From an uncultured Bacilli bacterium (lineage in GTDB: Bacteria > Bacillota_I > Bacilli_A > RF39 > UBA660): a DNA stretch of 5,281 nt. The translations under genes were made by a program, and so were the position numbers. Positions 1-4,960 of this stretch are shown here, piece by piece. Location: positions 1-5,281 of the forward strand of contig CANQCQ010000071.1 in NCBI GenBank assembly GCA_947589725.1, given 5' to 3'. Positions within the stretch are counted from its first letter, which is position 1, and each line of letters begins with the position of its first letter. A model generated the notes under the pieces. The model was not told where the DNA came from, searched no databases, and saw only the letters and a program-made list of their open reading frames with translations.

Positions 1-1074
1 AAAGGTGCCAAAGTAATCGAAGTAAGATCAATTGAATTTTCTAAGAAAACTGACTCTTGCTTTGTAGGTGATGAAAAAACTTATGATCCAATAATTAATC
101 CATCAGATGCAACTAATAGAAAAGTTACTTGGAAGACAAATGATTCTAGTATTGCTACTGTAGATGCAAACGGTAAAGTTAAATGCTTAAAAAGTGGTAA
201 AGTAACTATTACAGCAACAACAAATAATAAAAAGTCAGCATCTATTGAGTTAACTGTAAATGAAAAATTAATCTCAAAAATAGCAATAACTAATAAAACA
301 GCTTCAATTTATGTTGGAGATTCTTATGATTTAGCTGTTAATATTACTCCAAATGATTCAACAGAAAAAATTTCTTGGAATTCTTCAAATAAAAAGATAG
401 CAACAGTAGATTCAAATGGTAAAGTAAAAGGTATTACAGCTGGAACAGTAACTATAACTGCAAGTTCTAAAAACACAAGTGATAGCATTAAAATAACAGT
501 AAAAAATAAACAACAAGAAAAGCCTAATACTACTAAACCATCAACTCCAAAAGAAATACTAATAACAAGTATAAAACTTAATTGCGATAATCTAACACTA
601 AAAATTGGTGAAACATTTAAACCTAAATTCACAGTTTATCCTGAAAATGCAACAGAAAGTCCAAATCCTTTATGGCGAGGCTTTAACTATGAAATACTTG
701 ATATGTCAAGAGATGGCACTATGAGAGGAGTATCACAAGGTGAAGGAACAATCAGTGTAATTGTAGGTAAAAATAATGTAAAAGCTTCATGTCATATCAA
801 AGTAATTGCTCAAGATGAATTAAAACGATTATATTTTGACTTTCTACCTGCTAAACTTACACCAAATGAGGCTAGGGTAATGGAAGTTCATGTAGTACCA
901 GAAACATCTAAAGTTTATGGCTCATTGAAATGGACTAGTAGTGACCCTTCAGTAATATCAGTAAGAGATGACGGAATCATCTTTACATATAAAGAAGGTA
1001 CAGCAACTATAACTGTAACGGCACCAAATGGAGTAACAGCATCAGCAACTCTTACTGTAAAATCATCTTGGTAA
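1..1074 (+). CDS. Big_2 (bacterial Ig-like) repeat protein, C-terminal part; 5' end outside window
   Basis: The frame is open from base 1 to the TAA at 1072-1074 and gives 357 residues, so the true start lies upstream. Four Ig-like modules of the Big_2 family follow one another at about residues 7-87, 90-170, 186-270 and 272-355. Modules 1 and 2 are close copies: 'IATVDANGKVK' at 51 matches 'IATVDSNGKVK' at 133, each followed by a 'G.VTITA' strand, 82 residues apart. A Lys/Pro/Thr-rich linker (about 170-185) separates modules 2 and 3. Modules 3 and 4 are more diverged but keep the closing 'EGT.(T/S)(I/V)' strand pattern. Big_2 modules are usually found in secreted or surface-displayed proteins, often in adhesion or as spacers. 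The protein ends in 'TVKSSW' with no LPXTG motif, hydrophobic tail or charged anchor, so any membrane anchor or enzymatic domain must be in the missing N-terminal part. The family is clear; the function of the whole protein cannot be read from this piece. Confidence 0.9.
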   Translation, partial: KGAKVIEVRSIEFSKKTDSCFVGDEKTYDPIINPSDATNRKVTWKTNDSSIATVDANGKVKCLKSGKVTITATTNNKKSASIELTVNEKLISKIAITNKTASIYVGDSYDLAVNITPNDSTEKISWNSSNKKIATVDSNGKVKGITAGTVTITASSKNTSDSIKITVKNKQQEKPNTTKPSTPKEILITSIKLNCDNLTLKIGETFKPKFTVYPENATESPNPLWRGFNYEILDMSRDGTMRGVSQGEGTISVIVGKNNVKASCHIKVIAQDELKRLYFDFLPAKLTPNEARVMEVHVVPETSKVYGSLKWTSSDPSVISVRDDGIIFTYKEGTATITVTAPNGVTASATLTVKSSW

Positions 1075-1109
1075 TTAACAAAATAATTTTTTCCCATTCC
1101 TCCTTTTTT

Positions 1110-1129
1110 AACACCGAAAGGTGTTTTTT
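1110..1129 (+). terminator. Intrinsic terminator of the Big_2 gene
   Basis: A 6-bp stem (1110-1115 with 1120-1125) closed by a GAAA tetraloop runs into six T residues (1124-1129). It lies 35 bases after the stop codon. On the minus strand the hairpin would be followed by A residues, so it works in the + direction only. Confidence 0.85.
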
Positions 1130-1130
1130 A

Positions 1131-1159
1131 TTGCGAAAGATAATTATTTATAGTAAAAT
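1131..1159 (+). promoter_or_regulatory. Sigma-A type promoter for the SpoIIID-like gene
   Basis: TTGCGA (1131-1136) and TAAAAT (1154-1159) are 17 bp apart. The -35 starts directly after the T-tract of the preceding terminator. The expected transcription start near 1166 leaves a leader of about 15 bases that is little more than the Shine-Dalgarno sequence (AAGAGGGG, 1168-1175). Confidence 0.55.
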
Positions 1160-1180
1160 AAGCAACTAAGAGGGGATAAT

Positions 1181-1513
1181 ATGTTAAGTAAAGCACAAAA
1201 ATTAGAAATTTTAGAAAAAATGTATCAAATACTTAAACGTATGAATGACTCTACTAGTATTAGTGAGATAAGTACCAAAACAAAAATTCCAAAATCTACT
1301 ATTCAAAGATATTTAAATAAAGAAGAGTATTATGAATTTTTAGTAGAAGAACATATACTAGATTATGAAAAAGCTAATAAACTTATGACCTCAGCAAGAG
1401 AGTGGTTAGAAAGTTCTAAAAAGAATGGATTAAAAAAAGGTGGTAAAAATACTCAATTAATTCATGGATATACTAAGAAAAAAGATGGAAAGTTTTCCGG
1501 TATAGAAAGATAA
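1181..1513 (+). CDS. Small helix-turn-helix DNA-binding protein, SpoIIID-like
   Basis: This 110-residue protein starts at an ATG five bases after AAGAGGGG. A helix-turn-helix is visible at about residues 26-45 ('ISEISTKTKIPKSTIQRYL'), with the 'PKSTIQR.L' recognition helix resembling 'SKSTVHKDL' of Bacillus subtilis SpoIIID. The C-terminal half also follows SpoIIID: a helix ending in 'REWLESSKK' (73-81), then a basic 'KKGGKNTQ' (85-92) comparable to 'RGGEATK', then 'YTKKKDG'. SpoIIID is a mother-cell transcription factor, and its basic C-terminal tail helps hold DNA. The protein is somewhat longer than SpoIIID (110 versus 93 residues), with extra residues at the N-terminus and between the helix-turn-helix and the tail. 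A single-gene transcript is suggested by its own promoter and terminator. Binding DNA is well supported. A sporulation role is an inference, because relatives in non-sporing lineages may have been reused and nothing nearby is a sporulation gene. Confidence 0.75.
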   Translation: MLSKAQKLEILEKMYQILKRMNDSTSISEISTKTKIPKSTIQRYLNKEEYYEFLVEEHILDYEKANKLMTSAREWLESSKKNGLKKGGKNTQLIHGYTKKKDGKFSGIER

Positions 1514-1537
1514 CTAGATTAATTTCTAGTTTTTTTT
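1512..1537 (+). terminator. Intrinsic terminator of the SpoIIID-like gene
   Basis: A 7-bp stem (1512-1518 with 1525-1531) with a 6-base loop is followed by T residues through 1537. The first two stem bases are the last two bases of the TAA stop codon. Confidence 0.85.
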
Positions 1538-1632
1538 ATTTATAAATTACTTGTTATTTAAATAAATATCTAATAATAAAAATATTAATCTTTAAAAATA
1601 AATAAATTTCTTCATAGTAATTTATAATTATA

Positions 1633-1641
1633 TGATATAAT
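1633..1641 (+). promoter_or_regulatory. Extended -10 promoter for the YcxB-like gene
   Basis: TGATATAAT (1633-1641) is a TGn motif joined to a perfect TATAAT. No good -35 is visible; the nearest is TTCATA at 1611-1616, 19 bp upstream, which is typical of extended -10 promoters. A second TATAAT at 1623-1628 lacks the TGn motif. The rest of the 1538-1632 gap is plain AT-rich sequence with no other structure seen. Confidence 0.6.
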
Positions 1642-1655
1642 TGTTGATATAAGGT

Positions 1656-1662
1656 AGGAGAG
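1656..1662 (+). promoter_or_regulatory. Ribosome binding site deciding the start at 1669
   Basis: AGGAGAG lies 6-8 bases before the ATG at 1669, which is good spacing. It lies only 0-2 bases before the TTG at 1663, which is too close, so the ATG is chosen. Confidence 0.75.
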
Positions 1663-1668
1663 TTGGTT

Positions 1669-2199
1669 ATGAGAATTAGATATAGTGTAAAAAATAATAA
1701 TAGTTTTAAGGTTTTTAATGATTCTATGGGAATAGCTTTAAATAGAGAGAACATAATAAGAAGTCGTAAAGTAAAGTATTTAAGCTATTTATCAGTATCA
1801 TTATTAGAACTATCTATATCATTTTTATTTTTATTATTAATGATAGTTTTAAATTATACTTTATATTGTACTTTATCCATTTTTTTAACAACATTTGCTA
1901 CATTACTATTTATTTTTATGATTATTAGTGTACTTTATCCATTATTATTTGCTACATGCTTTATATTAAGTGAAGAAAATGAACTAGAAATAAATGAAAA
2001 TGGTATATCTTTTTACTTTGATGATGATCAATACTATACTTTAGGTTGGACACATATAAGAGCTTTAGTAGTAGGTAAATATTCACTTAATTTTATTACT
2101 GATGAAAAATATTATTTCTATTTAGATAAAAAATATCGTAAACAAGTAAGAGAAGCCATTGCTAAATACAATGAATCATTATTAATTATTAATAGATAA
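1669..2199 (+). CDS. Small membrane protein with two hydrophobic segments and a YcxB-like C-terminal domain
   Basis: The protein has 176 residues from the ATG. A basic N-terminus (about 1-36, with 'RSRKVK' just before the membrane) is followed by two strongly hydrophobic stretches at about 38-62 and 66-100, joined by a short turn, which suggests a helical hairpin. After residue 101 comes a soluble beta-rich region. It contains 'ELEINENGISFYF' (105-117), a tryptophan in 'LGWTHIRAL' (125-133), a strand 'YSLNFITDEKYYFYL' (138-152) and a terminal basic helix. The order of two membrane helices, an 'E.GI...' strand, a 'W..I' turn and a closing helix matches the YcxB-like family, whose soluble part has a PH-like fold. 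The soluble domain probably faces the cytoplasm by the positive-inside rule. No enzymatic motif is present, and the family's function is poorly known. Base composition is like its neighbours, and it appears to have its own promoter. Confidence 0.65.
   Translation: MRIRYSVKNNNSFKVFNDSMGIALNRENIIRSRKVKYLSYLSVSLLELSISFLFLLLMIVLNYTLYCTLSIFLTTFATLLFIFMIISVLYPLLFATCFILSEENELEINENGISFYFDDDQYYTLGWTHIRALVVGKYSLNFITDEKYYFYLDKKYRKQVREAIAKYNESLLIINR
2159..2187 (+). promoter_or_regulatory. Weak candidate promoter for deoD
   Basis: TTGCTA (2159-2164) and TTAATT (2182-2187) are 17 bp apart within the end of the upstream coding region. The -10 box is poor. It is the best pair I could find that would reach deoD, and transcription would begin almost at the base of the hairpin at 2198. 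Confidence 0.25.
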
Positions 2200-2223
2200 G
2201 TATTCGCATAATGAATACTTTTT
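2198..2223 (+). terminator. Terminator-like hairpin between the YcxB-like gene and deoD
   Basis: A perfect 8-bp stem (AAGTATTC at 2198-2205 with GAATACTT at 2213-2220) has a 7-base loop and is followed by T residues through 2223. It starts inside the TAA stop codon and ends five bases before the deoD Shine-Dalgarno sequence. It may therefore be a full terminator or an attenuating structure in the deoD leader. Confidence 0.7.
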
Positions 2224-2227
2224 ATGT

Positions 2228-2235
2228 AGAGGAGG
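2228..2235 (+). promoter_or_regulatory. Strong ribosome binding site supporting the TTG start of deoD
   Basis: AGAGGAGG is a near-complete anti-16S match six bases before TTG at 2242. The resulting N-terminus, 'MTPHI', is the conserved start of DeoD proteins, which confirms the non-ATG start. Confidence 0.85.
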
Positions 2236-2241
2236 ATAACA

Positions 2242-2940
2242 TTGACACCACATATTGAATCTAAAAAAAATGAAATAGCTAAAGTTGTACTTATGCCGGG
2301 AGATCCCTTAAGATGCAAAATGATTGCTGAAAAATATTTAAAAGATTATAAATTAGTAAATGAAGTTCGTAATCAATTAGCATATACAGGAACTTACAAA
2401 GGAAAAAGAGTAACTATTTTTCCATCTGGAATGGGAAATCCAAGTATGGGAATCTATTCTTATGAATTATTTAAAGAATATGGAGTAGAAAAAATAATTA
2501 GAATAGGAAGTTGTGGAGCTTTAATAAAAGAATTAAAATTATATGATGTAATTTTAGTTAATAATACTTATTCATTATCAAATTATTTAAATGAACTAAC
2601 TGGTGATAATGAAAGATTATTAAAAAGTAATGAAGAATTAAATGAAAAAATCTTTGAAACAGCTAAGAAGTTAAAACAAGAAATTAATTATGGAAATGTA
2701 TTTTGTACTGATGCTTTTTATAATAGTGTAGATAGAGACTACTTAATTAAAAACTATGAAATAGTCGCAACAGAAATGGAAACATATGCTTTATTTAGTA
2801 ATGCGAAACTATTAAATAAAAAAGCAACAGCCTTACTTACAGTTTCTGATAATTTAGTAACTAAAGAAGAAACCACTAGTGAAGAAAGACAAAATTCATT
2901 TAATAAAATGATAGAGTTAGCTTTAGAATCAATATTTTAA
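2242..2940 (+). CDS. deoD: Purine-nucleoside phosphorylase, DeoD type
   Basis: The protein has 232 residues, the usual length for the hexameric bacterial family (about 235). It splits purine (deoxy)ribonucleosides with phosphate into base and (deoxy)ribose-1-phosphate in cytoplasmic purine salvage. Family residues are in place: His4 in 'MTPHI', Gly20 and Arg24 in 'MPGDPLR', Arg43, Met64 in 'SGMGNPS', Arg87 and Ser90 in 'RIGSCG', Phe159-Tyr160, Glu178-Met179-Glu180, and Ser202-Asp203 in 'TVSD'. The catalytic Asp203 and Arg216 (in 'SEERQ') are both present. The start is TTG, with a strong Shine-Dalgarno sequence. The stretch 104-130 differs from the 'MGACTDS..NR..F' loop of E. coli and Bacillus DeoD, and 'TEMETYALF' replaces 'VEMEAAGIY'; as I recall, mollicute-type DeoD proteins have a similar form. 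No other nucleoside catabolism genes (deoB, deoC, pdp) are next to it. Confidence 0.93.
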   Translation: MTPHIESKKNEIAKVVLMPGDPLRCKMIAEKYLKDYKLVNEVRNQLAYTGTYKGKRVTIFPSGMGNPSMGIYSYELFKEYGVEKIIRIGSCGALIKELKLYDVILVNNTYSLSNYLNELTGDNERLLKSNEELNEKIFETAKKLKQEINYGNVFCTDAFYNSVDRDYLIKNYEIVATEMETYALFSNAKLLNKKATALLTVSDNLVTKEETTSEERQNSFNKMIELALESIF

Positions 2941-2954
2941 GTAAATTAATGTCC

Positions 2955-2981
2955 AAACCATTGACAGCTCAATGGTTTTTT
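2955..2981 (+). terminator. deoD: Strong intrinsic terminator of deoD
   Basis: A perfect 10-bp stem (2955-2964 with 2969-2978), a CAGC loop and a T-tract through 2981 lie 14 bases after the stop codon. It overlaps the -35 box of the next promoter. Confidence 0.92.
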
Positions 2982-2989
2982 CTTATATT
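2961..2989 (+). promoter_or_regulatory. Near-consensus sigma-A promoter for the ClpX-like gene, inside the deoD terminator
   Basis: A perfect TTGACA (2961-2966) and TATATT (2984-2989) are separated by exactly 17 bp. The -35 occupies the left arm and loop of the deoD terminator hairpin, and the spacer contains its right arm and T-tract. The expected start near 2996 gives a leader of about 40 bases. Confidence 0.75.
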
Positions 2990-3018
2990 AAAGTTACAGT
3001 TATTGATTTAGAAAATGA

Positions 3019-3030
3019 TAGGGGGGAAGG
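3019..3030 (+). promoter_or_regulatory. Ribosome binding site deciding the start at 3036
   Basis: A purine run (TAGGGGGGAAGG) ends five bases before the ATG at 3036. The in-frame ATG at 3015 lies upstream of this run and has no Shine-Dalgarno sequence of its own, so starting there would place the ribosome binding site inside the coding region. Confidence 0.8.
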
Positions 3031-3035
3031 TTTTA

Positions 3036-4697
3036 ATGAGTAATAGTTCAAGATATATTGCTTCATTATTACATAAGACACAATTAACTGAGGATAGTGC
3101 AATATTTAATTATATATGTCCAATAATAGGAACTTATGATGATGAAAATGGAGTATTTACTGATGATCAAGGAAAAGAATATTCTGCTATAGATACAGAA
3201 GCATCTTTATTTGATCCTCAAGAATATATATGTGGAAATATAATGTCACTTGAAGAAGCTTATACAAATTATTCTATAAATAAAAATAAAAGTATTACTG
3301 ATTTAATGAAAAAATATAGTGAAATAGAAAATAATTATTATTATTTAATTGGTTTGACAAGTGATTATATGATACCAGTGCTTAAACATAATTTTAAAGC
3401 TGAAATAGAGGATGCATACAATCAATATTTTGGATCAAAAGATAAGGAAGTTGAACCAAGAGAGAATTTTTCATTTTCATTAAAAATAAATGAATCAGAT
3501 AAATATAAATTAGAAGATATTTTAATTGAATTAAAAAAAGAATTAGATAAGAATATAAAAAATAAAAAATATTCTAAAAAGCAGTTAGAAATACTAAAAA
3601 AATATTTCGTAAGTCAACAAAAGAATCTTGAAAATATTGTTAATTCAATAGATAAAAAGAAAGAAGAAAAAAGTCAAAGTAAAAATAAGAAAATGATTGA
3701 TATTGAAAAAATTTATAAAGATATAACAAAATCACTTGTATCTCAAGATGAACCAGCTCGAAGAATGATTACAGAAATATTAAGAATGGAGTTAAATCAG
3801 CATAATAAATATGGTATTTTATTAAATGGTAATACTGGTGTTGGCAAAACAATGCTTATGGAATTAATTTCTAAACATTTAAATAGACCATTTATTACTA
3901 TTGATACAACTCAATTAACCTCTCCTGGATATGTTGGAAAAAACATTGAAGAATATTTATGGGATTTATATGTAAAATGTGATAAAGATGTTAAAAAAGC
4001 AGAAAATGCAGTTGTATTTTTCGATGAAATAGATAAAAAGGGGAGTGAAAAAAATAGTGATATAAGTGGACGAGCAGTTTTAAATCAATTACTTAAATTT
4101 TTAGATGGAACAACTTACGAAGCTCAATCTAATGTAAAAACTTCTCTTGAAACAGTCAAAATAAACACAAAAAATATGCTAATAGTAGCAGGAGGCTCTT
4201 TTTCTGATGTCTATGATCAATTAAGAAAAGGAAGTATAGGATTTAATAGTTTAGCTGAAAATAAAAACGTTGTACCTAGTAATCAGGACTTTGTAGAAAT
4301 CGGGTTAATGCCAAGAGAAATAATTGGAAGACTTCCAGTTATCATTAAAATGAATGATTTAGACAAAGAGGCATTATATAATGTTCTTAAAACTTCTAAA
4401 GTTTCTCCAGCAAAAGCTCAAATTGAAATATTTAAAGCTTTAGATGTTGATTTAAAATTTACTGATGATGCTTATAAATCAATGGCTTATAAAGCTGATA
4501 AATTAAAAGAAGGAGCTAGGGGATTAGTTGGAGTCGTAAATGAAGTTACTTATAAAGCCTTTAGTGTAGCTCATGATAATCCTCATAAATATAAATCAAT
4601 CACAATAACAGAAGAAACTGTAAAAGACAATGAACAGTTTAACTATGAATTAGAAAATGTAAAGCAAAAAAGATTAGTAAAAGAGACTAATAAATGA
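3036..4697 (+). CDS. ClpX-like AAA+ unfoldase with a novel N-terminal domain
   Basis: The protein has 553 residues. The C-terminal 320 or so form a ClpX-family AAA+ ATPase: Walker A 'GNTGVGKT' (265-272), pore-1 loop 'GYVG' (298-301), Walker B 'VVFFDEIDK' (326-334), 'DISGRAVLNQLLKFLDGT' (342-359, compare 'DVSGEGVQQALLKLIEGT' in ClpX), sensor-1 region 'LIVAGGSF' (382-389), arginine finger in 'GLMPREIIGRLPV' (Arg432), and sensor 2 in 'EGARGL' (Arg495). An 'IGF' tripeptide at 401-403 is where ClpX has its ClpP-docking loop. The RKH loop that helps ClpX bind ssrA tags is replaced by unrelated sequence (about 360-379). The N-terminal ~220 residues lack the four-cysteine zinc domain of ClpX; only two isolated cysteines are present, in 'YICPI' and 'YICGN'. 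They form a mixed region with a 'GVF.D..G..Y' segment, then a lysine-rich helical stretch (about 160-220). I infer an ATP-driven protein unfoldase, perhaps paired with ClpP, with its own substrates. I do not recognise the N-terminal domain. Confidence 0.85.
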   Translation: MSNSSRYIASLLHKTQLTEDSAIFNYICPIIGTYDDENGVFTDDQGKEYSAIDTEASLFDPQEYICGNIMSLEEAYTNYSINKNKSITDLMKKYSEIENNYYYLIGLTSDYMIPVLKHNFKAEIEDAYNQYFGSKDKEVEPRENFSFSLKINESDKYKLEDILIELKKELDKNIKNKKYSKKQLEILKKYFVSQQKNLENIVNSIDKKKEEKSQSKNKKMIDIEKIYKDITKSLVSQDEPARRMITEILRMELNQHNKYGILLNGNTGVGKTMLMELISKHLNRPFITIDTTQLTSPGYVGKNIEEYLWDLYVKCDKDVKKAENAVVFFDEIDKKGSEKNSDISGRAVLNQLLKFLDGTTYEAQSNVKTSLETVKINTKNMLIVAGGSFSDVYDQLRKGSIGFNSLAENKNVVPSNQDFVEIGLMPREIIGRLPVIIKMNDLDKEALYNVLKTSKVSPAKAQIEIFKALDVDLKFTDDAYKSMAYKADKLKEGARGLVGVVNEVTYKAFSVAHDNPHKYKSITITEETVKDNEQFNYELENVKQKRLVKETNK

Positions 4698-4711
4698 TTA
4701 GTTTCTTTTTT
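4679..4711 (+). terminator. Intrinsic terminator overlapping the end of the ClpX-like gene
   Basis: A long A/T-rich stem (4679-4691 with 4697-4709, one G-T pair) has a 5-base loop at 4692-4696 and T residues through 4711. The left arm is coding sequence, and the TGA stop (4695-4697) straddles the loop and the first base of the right arm. Confidence 0.8.
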
Positions 4712-4751
4712 ATATTTAAACTTAATCGATAAAAAAATAAATATTTGGGTA

Positions 4752-4780
4752 TTGTAAAAAAAAGTTAATTATGATAATCT
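4752..4780 (+). promoter_or_regulatory. Probable promoter of tRNA-Met
   Basis: TTGTAA (4752-4757) is followed 17 bp later by TAATCT (4775-4780), which is preceded by a TGn extension (4772-4774). GATAAT at 4773-4778 is an alternative -10 with a short 15-bp spacer. Either would start transcription about 15 bases before the tRNA. Confidence 0.45.
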
Positions 4781-4801
4781 AATATTGCTTGTGTTATATA
4801 T

Positions 4802-4878
4802 GGCGAAGTAGCTCAGCTGGCTAGAGCGTTCGGTTCATACCCGAAAGGTCGGGGGTTCGATCCCCTCCTTCGCTACCA
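4802..4878 (+). tRNA. tRNA-Met (CAU anticodon), elongator type
   Basis: A full cloverleaf of 77 bases with encoded CCA (4876-4878). The acceptor stem is 4802-4808 with 4868-4874 (first pair G-U), D stem 4811-4814 with 4824-4827, anticodon stem 4829-4833 with 4841-4845, and T stem 4851-4855 with 4863-4867. The anticodon CAT is at 4836-4838 in loop TTCATAC. The acceptor stem starts with a pair and the anticodon stem lacks three consecutive G-C pairs at its base, which argues against the initiator. The body resembles the Bacillus elongator tRNA-Met, as far as I recall it. A CAU tRNA read as isoleucine after TilS modification is less likely but cannot be fully excluded by sequence alone. Confidence 0.95.
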
Positions 4879-4918
4879 GATTGATAGAAAACTCGGAAAA
4901 ATACGAGTAAAAATAGAG

Positions 4919-4944
4919 AACGTACTTGATAAAAGTGCGTTTTT
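4919..4944 (+). terminator. Intrinsic terminator after tRNA-Met
   Basis: A 9-bp stem (4919-4927 with 4933-4941, one G-T pair), a GATAA loop and T residues through 4944 follow the tRNA after a 40-base trailer. The loop and left arm also carry the -35 box of the next promoter. Confidence 0.82.
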
Positions 4945-4954
4945 ATGTTATTAT
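4926..4954 (+). promoter_or_regulatory. Strong promoter for a candidate small RNA or leader
   Basis: TTGATA (4926-4931) and TATTAT (4949-4954) are exactly 17 bp apart, each five of six to consensus, and a TGn extension (4946-4948) precedes the -10. The expected start is at about G4961. No coding region follows closely: the next gene begins at 5126 and an intrinsic terminator intervenes. Confidence 0.65.
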
Positions 4955-4960
4955 GTATTT

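Noticed and set aside
324..632. Minus-strand open frame of 102 codons over the Big_2 gene
   Set aside because: It is a hydrophobic shadow of an AT-rich Thr/Ile/Val-rich coding strand, without promoter, ribosome binding site or family resemblance. The same holds for minus-strand frames at 915-1097, 1554-1754 and 2118-2318.
703..1074. Separate small gene starting at ATG 703
   Set aside because: The same frame is open back to base 1 and encodes continuous Big_2 modules; the ATG falls in the middle of module 3 and has no ribosome binding site.
1663..1668. TTG start for the YcxB-like gene
   Set aside because: It lies directly against AGGAGAG, too close for initiation; the ATG six bases later has proper spacing.
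1514..1668. Possible RNA gene or repeat array in the AT-rich gap
   Set aside because: Only a terminator, an extended -10 promoter and a ribosome binding site are visible; the AAATAAAT-like runs are low-complexity, not a regular repeat. No CRISPR-type repeats or insertion sequence ends were seen anywhere in the window.
2242..2247. TTGACA as a -35 box at the deoD start
   Set aside because: It is the start codon plus the second codon, and there is no -10 at 16-19 bp, only an A-run.
3015..3035. Upstream ATG for the ClpX-like gene
   Set aside because: The ribosome binding site lies downstream of this ATG, and the seven extra residues would be encoded by the Shine-Dalgarno sequence itself.
4695..4697. 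TGA read as tryptophan (mycoplasma code)
   Set aside because: TGG is used for tryptophan throughout, no frame has an internal TGA, and this TGA sits in the terminator hairpin where a stop is expected.
4802..4878. Initiator tRNA or tRNA-Ile2 with CAU anticodon
   Set aside because: It lacks the three G-C pairs at the base of the anticodon stem and the mismatched first acceptor pair of initiators, and the body resembles Bacillus elongator Met more than Ile2.
4891..4908. Inverted repeat ACTCG/CGAGT in the tRNA trailer as a terminator
   Set aside because: Only five pairs with an 8-base loop, followed by A residues on the + strand; the real terminator follows at 4919-4944.
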